Below, piece after piece: positions 1 through 9,520 of a stretch of 64,000 nt of DNA; within the stretch, counting starts at the first letter, position 1, and each line of letters starts with the position of its first letter. The translations under genes and the position numbers were made by a program. The stretch comes from Neobacillus notoginsengisoli (GTDB taxonomy: Bacteria; Bacillota; Bacilli; Bacillales; Cytobacillaceae), in the NCBI RefSeq assembly GCF_003515685.1, contig NZ_QWEG01000014.1:35663-99662 (forward strand). Reading direction: 5' to 3'. The notes beneath the pieces were generated by a model that was given only the letters and a program-made list of their open reading frames with translations, searched no databases and was not told the DNA's origin.

Positions 1-928
1 CATGTGGTTTGCCCCGATAGATAATCTCTTCCTTTGAAGAGATATTCCCTTCGACAAGAGACCCGAAAAAGTTGTTTTCTTGTAACAAACTGCTTTCCCG
101 GATTGCTTCGTTTTTTAACAAAGTAAAAGAGATAACAGTAGACGCCTGCTCAATGGCCAACTGGGAGGATGGGTATGGCAATTTTTCTGGATTAAAAATA
201 ATGAGCAAGCTTGGGTATGCATGCATTGTTTTAACTTGAAATAAACCGAGAGACATAGTAGAACTGCTGTCGTTTGGATTAGGGATCGTAATGATATCAT
301 GTTCAAGGTATTCCTCAATTTTCCACTTAAAAAATACCTCTACATATTCCTTTACATTTTTCATCGTTTCCTTACTGAAATGGTTAGAAGATGAAATGAC
401 TTCGCCAAACGGATTCAGCAGCAGAACAGGGTTTTTTAGAAAAAACCCTAAATTCTCAACGAGAGATTGGAGATTATAGCCCTTGATCATCATGTCGGTA
501 AATTTCTTGTGAACATGGATCGCATAAAATAGTTCCTCAATTTTAGTATTCCAGATAAAACTCAACAGCTGGTGGGCGACAGAGCCTAATGTAAGAGACA
601 TTGGAATTTGAATAATAGGAAAATCCAATGAGTCGGCCAATTCGATGACCTCTTTAGGGATTTCATCGATAAATCTATTTAGTTTAATCGCCATCCCAGA
701 ACATGGATGATCATTCATTTCAGAAATTAACGTGCCAAGGTCCAGGGGATTATCTTTGTAAGCATAACCTGTTGTCAATAAAAGCGAGTTCTCAGCTAAA
801 AAGTGGATCACATCCGGAGTTTCCGAAACCTCTATGGACTCGACTATTCGGTTTAGTCCGGAATGCCCGGCAATGACTTTAGCATCTTTGAAAGCATCAA
901 CGATAAATAAATCTTCTACTTTTTTCAT
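1..928 (-). CDS. PucR-family transcriptional regulator, 3' part outside window
   Basis: From the ATG at 928 the minus strand stays open for 309 codons to the left edge, so the gene is cut by the window. The N-terminus (KKVEDLFIV...) and the segments LTTGYAYKDN, GMAIKLNRF and FPIIQIP are typical of the PucR N-terminal domain (about residues 1-120), as in purine/ureide catabolism activators. The following segment (ENLGFFLKNPVLLLNPFG) starts the CdaR/GGDEF-like middle domain. The C-terminal HTH_30 DNA-binding domain must lie beyond the edge. A GAGGTG ribosome binding site precedes the ATG. It is divergent from the ureide permease, and a second PucR-type gene lies at 5682, so this is probably one of two local regulators of the ureide genes. 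Family assignment is firm; the effector is not known. Confidence 0.85.
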   Translation of the reverse strand, partial: MKKVEDLFIVDAFKDAKVIAGHSGLNRIVESIEVSETPDVIHFLAENSLLLTTGYAYKDNPLDLGTLISEMNDHPCSGMAIKLNRFIDEIPKEVIELADSLDFPIIQIPMSLTLGSVAHQLLSFIWNTKIEELFYAIHVHKKFTDMMIKGYNLQSLVENLGFFLKNPVLLLNPFGEVISSSNHFSKETMKNVKEYVEVFFKWKIEEYLEHDIITIPNPNDSSSTMSLGLFQVKTMHAYPSLLIIFNPEKLPYPSSQLAIEQASTVISFTLLKNEAIRESSLLQENNFFGSLVEGNISSKEEIIYRGKPH

Positions 929-1252
929 TTCACACCTCGGCATTATCAGTACATTATTGCTTTCGACATGTTCTCTCTATATTATTATACAGCAATAGTA
1001 TCTGCCTTTTTGGCTGTTTTGTATATTATAGCTTAAACTTTAGGATTTATTTATTCAAAAGGGACAATGACAATCTACCTGAATGCGATTACAATACAAA
1101 GTGAATTACGTTAAAAAAAGATTAAAAATTGTTGCGGTTAAATAAAAATCGCATAACACATTGAGGGAGAAGTGGTTTTTTAGAAAACTGTTAAACCGCT
1201 TCCAATTTAATCTAATAATAAAAGGTAAAAACAACTCAGGGAGGGAAACCCT
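929..1252. promoter_or_regulatory. divergent intergenic region with leader hairpin
   Basis: This 324-bp gap separates the PucR gene (minus) from the permease (plus) and should hold both promoters. An inverted repeat, GAAGTGGTTT at 1169-1178 and AAACCGCTTC at 1193-1202 (one G-U pair in RNA), lies about 50 bp upstream of the permease start. It has no T-run after it, so it looks like a regulatory leader hairpin or operator rather than a terminator. I see no known riboswitch motif and no clear consensus promoter. Confidence 0.4.
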
Positions 1253-2722
1253 TTGGAACAGATGAAGGATCCATTGGAACAGGGCTTAACTATTAGTAAA
1301 GATTTATTGCCGACAAAGAAAGAAGACAGGAAATGGGGAATAGGAAATTATTTTACCCTTTGGATGGGGGCCGTACATAATGTTCCATCCTATGTAACAA
1401 TTGGTGGATTTTTTGCTCTCGGCTTATCTGTCGGGCAAGTCTTTTGGTCGATTATGATCGCATCCATCATTCTTGGAGCAGTTTTGGTTTTATCAGGCCA
1501 TGCTGGGACCAAGTTCGGTGTTCCGGCTTCGATGCTATTAAGAACTTCTTTTGGTTCAAAGGGTGCAATGGTTCCCGGGATTATAAGAGGGTGTATTGCA
1601 GCAATTATGTGGTTTGGCTTTCAAACGTATGCAGGAAGCCTTGCTGTTACGATCTTGCTCGGAAAGCTATGGCCGGCTTATTTACAATTAGGTGGAGACT
1701 GGAGCTTCTTTGGCTTGAATCTACCAGGATTAATTTCCTTCCTATTATTTTGGGGATTAAATGTTTTGTTTGTTTTTGGCGGCATGGGTGTATTGGGGAA
1801 GTTCACCAACATCCTCTCTCCATTGGTTTATGTCGTTTTCGGCGGTATGGCTATCTGGGCCATTAAACTGGCTGGAATTAATTCGATTCTCAATTACACT
1901 TCAAAAGGAATTGAGGGAAATAGTGTAATTGTATTCTTGGCATGTATAAGTGCCTTATTGGCGACTTGGGCGGCACCGGCCGTGAGTGTTTCCGACTTTA
2001 CGAGAGAAGCTAAAAGCCAAAAGGCTCAAACAGTTGGACAAATTATGGGCATAGTACTGACATACTTATTATTTGCAATCGCAAGTATTGCAGTGATTGT
2101 CGGTTCGGAAATTGCGTTTGGAACACCGATTTGGAACGTACTTGATGTTGTCGATAAATTCGACAGTAAATTTGCGATAGGTATTTCCGTTTTAACCATT
2201 TGTTTAACAACATTATCTGTAAACATTACTGGTAACATTATTCCGGCAGGATACCAATTGTCGTCCCTTTTTCCAAAAAAATTAAATTTTAAAACGGGTG
2301 CATTAATTGCTGCTGTTGTTGGAATCATGATTATGCCATGGAAACTCATGGAGAATGCCACAAGTATTTTCACCTTCTTGGGTATAATGGGCGGCTTATT
2401 AAGCCCGGTTTTAGGAATCATGCTCGCACAGTACTTTGTTATAGCGAAAAAAGAAATCAATATGAAGGATTTGTATAGTGGGAACTCCACTTATAATTAC
2501 CAAAATGGATTTAATATTCCGGCCTTAGTAACGATTGTGATTTCAGGGTTCTTTAGTTTGATTGGACAATTTGTCCCAGCTTTTAAGCCTTTTTATGATC
2601 TTTCATTTTTTACAGGAACAATCTCTGCGTTTTTAATCTACACGATCCTTGTTAAAAAAGGTCTGTTTTTCTCGAACAGTACTTTTAGTATTAAAGGCAG
2701 ATTAAAGAAGAAGATTTCTTAG
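1253..2722 (+). CDS. pucI: NCS1-family allantoin/purine permease
   Basis: A 489-residue polytopic membrane protein of the nucleobase:cation symporter-1 family, the usual length for PucI. The conserved early segment around residues 30-60 (GIGNYFTLWMGAVHNVPSY) and the region near residues 95-120 (GAMVPGIIRGCIAAIMWFGFQ) are NCS1 hallmarks; about 12 hydrophobic helices are visible. The start is TTG at 1253, preceded by the strong site AGGGAGGG at about 1238-1246. It lies just ahead of two allantoinase genes, so allantoin is the most likely substrate, imported with H+ or Na+. A cytosine, uracil or hydantoin specificity cannot be excluded from sequence alone. Confidence 0.88.
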   Translation: MEQMKDPLEQGLTISKDLLPTKKEDRKWGIGNYFTLWMGAVHNVPSYVTIGGFFALGLSVGQVFWSIMIASIILGAVLVLSGHAGTKFGVPASMLLRTSFGSKGAMVPGIIRGCIAAIMWFGFQTYAGSLAVTILLGKLWPAYLQLGGDWSFFGLNLPGLISFLLFWGLNVLFVFGGMGVLGKFTNILSPLVYVVFGGMAIWAIKLAGINSILNYTSKGIEGNSVIVFLACISALLATWAAPAVSVSDFTREAKSQKAQTVGQIMGIVLTYLLFAIASIAVIVGSEIAFGTPIWNVLDVVDKFDSKFAIGISVLTICLTTLSVNITGNIIPAGYQLSSLFPKKLNFKTGALIAAVVGIMIMPWKLMENATSIFTFLGIMGGLLSPVLGIMLAQYFVIAKKEINMKDLYSGNSTYNYQNGFNIPALVTIVISGFFSLIGQFVPAFKPFYDLSFFTGTISAFLIYTILVKKGLFFSNSTFSIKGRLKKKIS

Positions 2723-2789
2723 GTTAATCAGGTGCTTTATAGCACCCCAGGAGAAAAATAAACTCAATGTACTTCAGGGAGGAATTACT

Positions 2790-4145
2790 GTGAGCTACGA
2801 TTTGATTATTAAAGGCGGGAATGTTGTATTCCACGACGGGGTTCGCAAAGCTGATATTGGAGTAAAAGATGAAAAGATTGTCTGTATCGCTGAGCAAATC
2901 ACAAGCGATGCAAAAGAAGTAATTGATGCTGCAGGTCAGTATGTTATGCCGGGAATGATCGACACACATGTGCATATCAGCGAGCCTGGCCGCACCCATT
3001 GGGAAGGGTTTGAAACGGGTTCTAAATCGCTGGCTGCTGGTGGGACTACATGCTATGTAGAAATGCCGCTAAATGCACTGCCTGCAACAACTAGCAGAGA
3101 GAATTTACAGCTTAAGCTCGATGCTGCAATAAATCAAAATTATGTCGATTATTCCTTCTATGGCGGACTAGTACCGGATAATTTGGATAAGCTTGCAGAA
3201 CTGGACGAAGCAGGAGTACCAGCTTTCAAATGTTTCTTATCAGATATTACAAGCGAGGTCCCAGGAGACTTCCTTCATGTAGATGATTACACGCTGTATA
3301 AAGGCATGCAAAAGTTGGCTGAACTAGATCAATTGCTATGCATCCATGCTGAAAATCCTTCGATTACCAAAAAACTTGGCCAAGAATTTGCCAGCTTAGG
3401 AAAAAATTCAGGAGTGGAATATGCTGAGTCACGACCGGTATTTACAGAGGTAGAAGCTGTTTCCCGTGCAATTCTTTTTGCGAAAGAAACCGGATGTAAA
3501 CTACATTTGGTTCATATTAGTACTTCCGAGGCCATTCAAGTAATTCAAAAAGCTAGGCAGGAAGGCGTGGATGTAACAGTTGAATCTTGCCCGCACTATT
3601 TTGCCTTCACTGCTGAGCAAGTGGATGAAATAGGCCCGAAAGCAAAATGCCAGCCGCCTATCAGACCTGCTAACGTTCAGGCAAAGCTATGGGAAGAGCT
3701 TTTAAATGGAAATATCGACTGGCTTACTTCCGACCATTCACCTTGTACGGAAGATTTAAAGCAAGGAAATCTGTGGGAAGCTTGGGGCGGAATTAGCGGC
3801 TGCCAAAACAATGTCGACCTTATGTTTGACTTGGCCGTAAAGCAGCGTGGATTAGCGGTTGAAAAGTTTGTTGATTTAATTGCAACAAATCCGGCTAGAC
3901 GCTTCAACATCCCTACTAAAGGTGAAATCGCCCTATCTAAAGATGCAGACATTATATTGGTGGATCCTAACCAATCCTATGTTGTAAAAAGAGAAGACCT
4001 CTATTATAAAAACAAACATAGTGCTTATGAAGGCAGAAAAATTGACTGCCGTGTAACGAAAACGATCGTTCGCGGAAATGTCGTTTTCGACCTGGAAAAA
4101 GGCATTGTCGGTGAACCAACAGGAAAGCTTGTAACGAAGAAATAA
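2790..4145 (+). CDS. allB: allantoinase, first paralogue
   Basis: A 451-residue cyclic amidohydrolase that hydrolyses allantoin to allantoate in the cytoplasm. The binuclear metal ligands of the family are all visible: HVH at residues 60-62, the Lys expected to be carboxylated (K147 in AFKCFLSD), H186 (CIHAENP), H242 (LVHIS) and D315 (TSDHSP). The signature EPGRTHWEGFETGS follows the first metal motif. The start is GTG at 2790 after the site AGGGAGG. It is followed 71 bp later by a second allantoinase with the same motifs. The two may differ in kinetics, stereoisomer preference or substrate; a dihydropyrimidinase or hydantoinase role is the main alternative, made unlikely by allC-allE-allD downstream. 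Confidence 0.9.
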   Translation: MSYDLIIKGGNVVFHDGVRKADIGVKDEKIVCIAEQITSDAKEVIDAAGQYVMPGMIDTHVHISEPGRTHWEGFETGSKSLAAGGTTCYVEMPLNALPATTSRENLQLKLDAAINQNYVDYSFYGGLVPDNLDKLAELDEAGVPAFKCFLSDITSEVPGDFLHVDDYTLYKGMQKLAELDQLLCIHAENPSITKKLGQEFASLGKNSGVEYAESRPVFTEVEAVSRAILFAKETGCKLHLVHISTSEAIQVIQKARQEGVDVTVESCPHYFAFTAEQVDEIGPKAKCQPPIRPANVQAKLWEELLNGNIDWLTSDHSPCTEDLKQGNLWEAWGGISGCQNNVDLMFDLAVKQRGLAVEKFVDLIATNPARRFNIPTKGEIALSKDADIILVDPNQSYVVKREDLYYKNKHSAYEGRKIDCRVTKTIVRGNVVFDLEKGIVGEPTGKLVTKK

Positions 4146-4216
4146 CTTATACGCCATATTCAGTCTTCCCATCGCCTAGATTTGGCGATGGGAATCAAAC
4201 GCTAGGGGGATTAAAA

Positions 4217-5554
4217 GTGGCTAGTTTCGACTTAATAATAAAAAATGGACAAATCGTTACCGAAGACGCAATCGTTCAAGGAGATATCGCGATTAAGAAC
4301 GGAAAAATTGCTGCTGTCGGCAACTCTTTAGAGGGAAATGCGGATAAAGTAATTGACGCAAAAGGACTCCACATTCTGCCTGGTCTAATTGATACCCACG
4401 TTCACTTTAATGAGCCGGGAAGAACAGAATGGGAAGGTCTTGAAACAGGGAGCAGAAGTTTGGCCGCGGGCGGAGTAACTTCCTTTGTAGATATGCCGCT
4501 AAATAGTACGCCTCCTACGATAAATAAGAAAAATTTAGATTTGAAAAAATCTCTTGCTGAGGAAAAATCCATCGTAAACCCATATTTTTGGGGCGGCTTG
4601 GTACCGGAAAATATTGATGATTTGAAGGAACTTCATGAAAATGGAGTCTTAGGCTTTAAAGCATTTATGTCACCAAGTGGAATTGCTGATTTTAGCAATG
4701 TAGATGATGAAACCATCTTTAAGGGCATGAATGAAATTACCTCTGTAGGGTCTTTTTTAGCTGTACATGCTGAAAGCACGGTCATTTGTGATCAACTTGC
4801 GCAAAAAAAGCAAAAAGAAGGCAAAACATCTGCACGCGATTTTGTCGAATCCCGACCGATCATTTCAGAAATTGAAGCGGTGCGCCGAATCCTTTCCTAT
4901 GCAGAAGCAACTGGATGCCGATTGCATATTGTGCACGCCAGCAGCAGGAAGGTTGTCGAGATCATTGAAGAGGCGAAACAAAGAGGAGTAAATATTACTG
5001 TTGAAACTTGCCCGCATTATCTGTCTTTAACGGTGAAGGATTTGGAAGAAAAAGGCGGATTAGCAAAATGCTGCCCTCCTCTTCGGGATGAAGAAGAAGT
5101 GGAAGACTTGTGGGTAGCTGTAGCCAATGGCGAAATTGATGTCATTGCTTCCGACCATTCACCAGCGCCTGCCTCCATGAAGAAGATTGAAGGTAACTTC
5201 TTTGAAGGTTGGGGCGGTATTTCAGGTGCGCAGTCCACTTTGAATATTTTGCTGACAGAAGGTTATTTTAAACGAAATATTCCATTGGAGAAAATCGTCG
5301 CTTTAACAGCTACAAACCCGGCAAAGTTATTTGGGCTTTCAAATAAAGGAACCATTGCTGCTGGCTACGATGCCGATTTGGCGATTGTTAATTTGGATGA
5401 AAGCTTTGAGCTTAAGGAAGAAGATTTATTCTACCGTCACCAGCACTCACCATATGTTGGCATGACATTTAAAGGGAAAGTAAAAACAACCATTGTCAAC
5501 GGAGAAATTGTTTTTGACAATGGCCATATTACCAAAGAGTTAACGAATGCTTAA
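4217..5554 (+). CDS. allB: allantoinase, second paralogue
   Basis: A 445-residue amidohydrolase closely related to its upstream neighbour. It has HVH at residues 61-63, the bridging Lys K148 (GFKAFMSPSG), VHAEST, IVHASS and ASDHSP. The Lys motif reads FKAF here and FKCF in the first copy, and the loop after it differs, so the two copies are old duplicates rather than recent ones. The start is GTG at 4217 with AGGGGG upstream. It is followed by a terminator at 5569, closing the permease-allB-allB unit. Having two allantoinases may allow use of both allantoin enantiomers or different conditions; this is inference. Confidence 0.9.
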   Translation: MASFDLIIKNGQIVTEDAIVQGDIAIKNGKIAAVGNSLEGNADKVIDAKGLHILPGLIDTHVHFNEPGRTEWEGLETGSRSLAAGGVTSFVDMPLNSTPPTINKKNLDLKKSLAEEKSIVNPYFWGGLVPENIDDLKELHENGVLGFKAFMSPSGIADFSNVDDETIFKGMNEITSVGSFLAVHAESTVICDQLAQKKQKEGKTSARDFVESRPIISEIEAVRRILSYAEATGCRLHIVHASSRKVVEIIEEAKQRGVNITVETCPHYLSLTVKDLEEKGGLAKCCPPLRDEEEVEDLWVAVANGEIDVIASDHSPAPASMKKIEGNFFEGWGGISGAQSTLNILLTEGYFKRNIPLEKIVALTATNPAKLFGLSNKGTIAAGYDADLAIVNLDESFELKEEDLFYRHQHSPYVGMTFKGKVKTTIVNGEIVFDNGHITKELTNA

Positions 5555-5568
5555 ACAATTATAGAATC

Positions 5569-5604
5569 AAAAAGGGCGTAGAGGATATCTTCTCTAGCCC
5601 TTTT
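5569..5604 (+). terminator. Rho-independent terminator after the allB pair
   Basis: AAAAAGGGC pairs with GCCCTTTT around an AGAGG...CTCT inner stem, ending in a short T-run. It closes the permease-allantoinase transcript ahead of the PucR-type gene. Confidence 0.75.
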
Positions 5605-5681
5605 AATATAAGGCAGCTTTTTTACCGAAAGCATCGACTCCCTGACACAATCACTTTGATTAGAAAGGTTTGAAGCTGCAT

Positions 5682-7355
5682 ATGGAATTCAGAGTTAAAG
5701 ATTTACTAAATATACCATCACTTAAAGACGCAGTCGTTCTTAGTGGAAACGGCTATTTGAATAACGTAATAAAAGGGGCCACAATCATGGAAGCTCCAGA
5801 CATTACGGACTGGTTAAAGGGTGGGGAGCTGATTATGACAAGCTTTTATCCGATTCGTTCTTTTAATGAAGAGGAACAAAAGCGGTTTATTGTCAAATTG
5901 GTAGAAAAAGGGGTTAGCGCCCTTGTAGTAAAAACCCATCGCTACGTCGCTGAAATTCCCGAACCTATGGTAAGTGCGGGTGAAGCCTACCGGATGCCGA
6001 TTATCCAAATTCCGAAGGAGATTCCCTATGTAGACGTGCTGTATCCAGTCATGGGGAAGATACTTAATAATCAAGTGATCAAACTGCAATATTACAAAGA
6101 AATACATGACAGATTTACGGCTTTATCTCTGGCTGATGAGGGGCCCGATAAAATAATTGAGACGTTAGAGAGGTTGATCGGCAATCCCGTCGCCCTTTTT
6201 GATCGGAATTTCCATTGTATAGTGTCAACACTTCCTTCCCTTGCCGCATTCGAACTAGTTGAAAAAATCCCATATTATAAACAGACTGAGGGGATTAAAT
6301 TTCCTCATTTCCGGCAAATTGTCAAATACCCAGACCTAAGTGGTCAAATAGGATATCAAATCGTTGTACCGGTTGAAACGATGAACAATATCAAAACCTA
6401 TCTGTTGATTGGTGAAGTTCATAAACCACTTGAAGAACTTGATTTTATCGCTGTTGAAAATGCCGCAACCGCGCTTTCCCTTGAATTAGTCAAACAGTTT
6501 GCGGTCGCGGAAGTGGATAAGAAATTTAAAAATGACTTATTAGGTGAATTAATTGAAGGGAAAGTACAATCTCCTACATCCATCTATCAAAATGCCAATT
6601 TAATTGGATGGGATTTATCTGGTTCCTTTGCAGCTGTTTTGTTTAAAGTGTTAAATCATGGCGAAACAATTTCTTCCAAGAGAAATAAATGGGGCCTGTC
6701 AATGCAGAATGAGATGATGGTGTATGATGTGATCCATCGTTTCCTGCCAAATGAGATTATTGGAACAAAAAGCAACTTAGTCATCGTGCTTTGGAAAATC
6801 GATGATAAGGAAGAAAATGATAAGCTATGGATGTCAAAAATAAATCAAACAGCTCGAAAGATCCAAGAGCTGCTAAAAACACAGAATAGCAAGATGGGGC
6901 TTCAAGTAGGAATTGGAAACATCGCTACTAGTATGGCTGAAATTTCGGCGAGCTTTAAAAAAGCACAAGATGCACTAGAGCTTGGAGAGGTTTTACATGG
7001 AAAAGAGACCATTACTGCGTTTTCGGAATTGGGCATATTTAGGCTCTTGAGCCAAATTGAAGACATAGGTCTCCTAAAAACGTTTATTCCAGCTTCATTG
7101 CAAAAATTGCTAGATTATGCACAAGCAAATCAAAAAGATTTGTTACAAACGTTAAAAGTCTTCTTGGAGTGCAATCAAAATGCGACAAGGACGGCGCAAG
7201 TACTTTACGTACATCATAAAACCGCTGTTTATCGGCTTGATAGAATCAAGGAGATTACCGGAATGAAGTTTGAAGACCCGGAGGAAATGTTATCTGTTCA
7301 AGTCGGGTTGAAAATTATCAATCTTCTTGAACGAGAAAACAAACCAATATATTGA
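5682..7355 (+). CDS. pucR: PucR-family transcriptional regulator
   Basis: The family layout is complete: PucR N-terminal domain (about residues 1-125, with GGELIMTSFYP and VVKTHRYV), a CdaR/GGDEF-like middle region (about 290-430) and a C-terminal HTH_30 helix-turn-helix, where NQNATRTAQVLYVHHKTAVYR is read as the DNA-recognition part. The open frame extends to a TTG at 5670, but AGAAAGG (5662-5668) lies only one base from it and 13 bases from the ATG at 5682. I therefore prefer the ATG, giving 557 residues. In B. subtilis PucR activates ureide genes in response to allantoin, allantoate or ureidoglycolate; a similar role here fits the position between the allB pair and the LctP-type permease. 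Confidence 0.85.
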   Translation: MEFRVKDLLNIPSLKDAVVLSGNGYLNNVIKGATIMEAPDITDWLKGGELIMTSFYPIRSFNEEEQKRFIVKLVEKGVSALVVKTHRYVAEIPEPMVSAGEAYRMPIIQIPKEIPYVDVLYPVMGKILNNQVIKLQYYKEIHDRFTALSLADEGPDKIIETLERLIGNPVALFDRNFHCIVSTLPSLAAFELVEKIPYYKQTEGIKFPHFRQIVKYPDLSGQIGYQIVVPVETMNNIKTYLLIGEVHKPLEELDFIAVENAATALSLELVKQFAVAEVDKKFKNDLLGELIEGKVQSPTSIYQNANLIGWDLSGSFAAVLFKVLNHGETISSKRNKWGLSMQNEMMVYDVIHRFLPNEIIGTKSNLVIVLWKIDDKEENDKLWMSKINQTARKIQELLKTQNSKMGLQVGIGNIATSMAEISASFKKAQDALELGEVLHGKETITAFSELGIFRLLSQIEDIGLLKTFIPASLQKLLDYAQANQKDLLQTLKVFLECNQNATRTAQVLYVHHKTAVYRLDRIKEITGMKFEDPEEMLSVQVGLKIINLLERENKPIY

Positions 7356-7446
7356 ATACGCTAGCTGTTTTTTGAACGCCTAGAAAACTTAGCACTTTAT
7401 GCTAATTGTGTGCATAGTGCATTAAACTCACGGTCTATTTTGTTCA

Positions 7447-7459
7447 ATTTGTTGGTTGA
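7447..7459 (+). promoter_or_regulatory. possible PucR box upstream of LctP-type permease
   Basis: ATTTGTTGGTTGA matches 11 of 13 positions of the B. subtilis PucR box as I recall it (WWWCNTTGGTTAA). It lies about 110 bp upstream of the permease start. A second dyad, GCACTTTATGC with GCATAGTGC at about 7391-7419, lies nearby. Single short-motif match, so confidence is low. Confidence 0.35.
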
Positions 7460-7570
7460 AAGCCAGTGAAGAAAGATGTAAATTATAGGAGGTTGATAGA
7501 CTGATTGCTTCTCGTATAAACCACATAATTTATTCGTTTACGGTCAATAGAAAAGGGAGGAAATTGATAA

Positions 7571-9184
7571 ATGGATTTACCTGTAAATATATTGATGTGG
7601 CTGATGGCTGCTTTACCTATAGTAATCCTTATTTTACTCATGGTGAAGTTTAATTGGGGAGCTGCGGAAGCCGCGCCCATTGGACTTTTGGCGGCATTTA
7701 TCATTTCCATCGTTTTTTTCAAATCGGATTTGCAATTAATAGGTTTGGAAAGTGCGAAAGGTATTTGGACTTCTGTAACCGTCATCATGATTATTTTGCC
7801 TGCTATTCTAATATATGAAGTGGCCAGTGAGGCCAACGCATTTGATAGTATTCGCAACGGATTAAAAAAATTCACGTCAAATGAACTGCTTCAATTAATG
7901 GCTATAGGCTGGGTGTTCGCCAGTTTCTTGCAAGGGATCACTGGCTTTGGTGTTCCGATCGCGGTTTGTGCCCCGTTATTAGTCGGACTGGGTGTCAGAC
8001 CACTATGGGCTGTCGTCATTGCTCTATTAGGGCAGGCTTGGGGCAATACGTATGGAACCTTAGCTGTGGCATGGGACGCGCTTGTTTCCCAGGCGGGTAT
8101 TCAAGGATCAACGTTAACGGAAGCCGCTATATGGGCTTCTTTATTCATCTGGATTATTAATATAGCCACAGGTATTACGATTAGCTGGGCCTATGGCCGC
8201 TGGACGGCTGTGAAAAAAGGTTTGCCGGCAGTTCTCATTATCTCTTTAATTCAGGGTGGAGGACAAACGCTTTTATCACAAACAAATCCTGCATTAGCAG
8301 CATTTATTCCATCATTACTGTCACTGGTCGCAATTTATTTCATTGGAAAGATCAGCATGTACAGGCAATCTTGGAGTATGCATGCTAGTCCCATCATGCT
8401 TCGTCAAGAAAGAGAAACGGATGAGGTTGAAGTGGCTGCTGATGATTCTCTTACTATGAATCAAGCATTTTTTCCTTTTTACGTATTAACTGTTATCACA
8501 TTACTTGTTTTACTAATTTCCCCTTTAAAGGAATTTTTGAATCAATGGAAGGTTGGTCTCAGTTATCCTGAGACGTCGACTGTCTATGGCATAGTAAACC
8601 ATGCTTATGATTTGTTCTCACCTCTTATGCCATTAACGAATTCCGGTTTATTTCTGCTTCTATCCGCAATCACAGGCTTTATCTTTTTTAAGAAAAAAGG
8701 AAAGATTGAAAAAGGCGGAGGAATGCGGGCGATCAGGAGAACGATTGAAAAAACCATCCCTTCTACGATTGCAGTGATCGGACTGATCATTATGTCTAAA
8801 ATAATGGGCGGAACTGGACAGACAACAGAACTTGCGATGGGAACTGCCGGAGTTATGGGTCAGACTTATGTATTTTTGGCACCGGCGATTGGCGTTCTAG
8901 GATCATTTATGACTAGCAGCAATATGTCCTCCAATATATTATTCGGTGGGTTCCAACAGGCGACATCTTCGCTATTGCGTTTAAACGAAGCAGCTATATT
9001 GGGTGCTCACACTGCAGGCGGCGCGCTTGGGTCGGTTCTATCGCCAAGTAAAATCATTCTTGGGACAACAACGGCTGGAATCCTTGGTCAGGAAGGCCAT
9101 GTCCTTAAAAAGATTTTGCCTGTCGTCATAACGGTTGCTATTTTGATAGGAATCATATTAACGGTTGTTACACGGTTTATTTAG
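7571..9184 (+). CDS. LctP-family (lactate/glycolate permease type) transporter
   Basis: A 537-residue protein with about 13 hydrophobic segments and the LctP family signature GITGFGVPIAVCAPLLVGLG near residues 120-140, plus the C-terminal GAHTAGGALGSVLSPSK. Family members carry L-lactate, D-lactate and glycolate with protons. The ATG at 7571 follows GGGAGG. It is not next to lactate utilisation genes but sits inside the ureide cluster, followed by a small membrane protein. Oxamate, the end product predicted for this pathway, is an isostere of pyruvate and lactate, so export of oxamate (or uptake of a related C2 acid such as glycolate) is a reasonable inference. The transport direction cannot be read from sequence. 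Confidence 0.85.
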   Translation: MDLPVNILMWLMAALPIVILILLMVKFNWGAAEAAPIGLLAAFIISIVFFKSDLQLIGLESAKGIWTSVTVIMIILPAILIYEVASEANAFDSIRNGLKKFTSNELLQLMAIGWVFASFLQGITGFGVPIAVCAPLLVGLGVRPLWAVVIALLGQAWGNTYGTLAVAWDALVSQAGIQGSTLTEAAIWASLFIWIINIATGITISWAYGRWTAVKKGLPAVLIISLIQGGGQTLLSQTNPALAAFIPSLLSLVAIYFIGKISMYRQSWSMHASPIMLRQERETDEVEVAADDSLTMNQAFFPFYVLTVITLLVLLISPLKEFLNQWKVGLSYPETSTVYGIVNHAYDLFSPLMPLTNSGLFLLLSAITGFIFFKKKGKIEKGGGMRAIRRTIEKTIPSTIAVIGLIIMSKIMGGTGQTTELAMGTAGVMGQTYVFLAPAIGVLGSFMTSSNMSSNILFGGFQQATSSLLRLNEAAILGAHTAGGALGSVLSPSKIILGTTTAGILGQEGHVLKKILPVVITVAILIGIILTVVTRFI

Positions 9185-9198
9185 GAGGAATATTAAAA

Positions 9199-9468
9199 AT
9201 GAAGGGTTTTTTTTCAAGCAAAATAGGTTACCAAACAATTGCTACGCTTGTTACACTCTTGTCCTTCCCTTTTCTTTATGTGGGCGGCACACAGCATAGT
9301 AGCGGTGTTTTGAATATTGGCTTCTTATTGATGCTGTCAGGAATGCTGGCTACCCCAGTTATAGGGTTTGTTTATGGGAAAAAATCAGCAAAAACAGAAA
9401 TTGCCAAAGAAGTTGCGAAAGAAGTTTCAAAAGTTGCAAGCCCGAAATTACGTGGCAACGAAGTATAA
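9199..9468 (+). CDS. small two-helix membrane protein after LctP-type permease
   Basis: An 89-residue protein with two hydrophobic segments (about residues 12-32 and 37-58) and a basic, charged tail containing a repeated KEVAKEVSK pattern likely to be helical. It starts 14 bp after the permease stop behind AGGAGG, so it is co-transcribed and probably co-translated at matched levels. I do not recognise a named family. Its position suggests an accessory or stabilising subunit of the transporter, but this is inference only. A terminator follows directly. Confidence 0.75.
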   Translation: MKGFFSSKIGYQTIATLVTLLSFPFLYVGGTQHSSGVLNIGFLLMLSGMLATPVIGFVYGKKSAKTEIAKEVAKEVSKVASPKLRGNEV

Positions 9469-9487
9469 ATTTCTAAGCGAAGGTTAA

Positions 9488-9517
9488 AAAACATCGGCAA
9501 AAGGCCCGATGTTTTTT
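9488..9517 (+). terminator. Rho-independent terminator
   Basis: ACATCGG (9491-9497) pairs with CCGATGT (9506-9512), followed by a T-run. It ends the permease transcript ahead of the allC operon. Confidence 0.85.
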
Positions 9518-9520
9518 CTT

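Noticed and set aside
2026..2490. 154-codon antisense frame within the permease gene
   Set aside because: Shadow of the coding strand, rich in Ile/Pro/Thr without family likeness; same for other long antisense frames such as 50433-51218 and 43512-44318.
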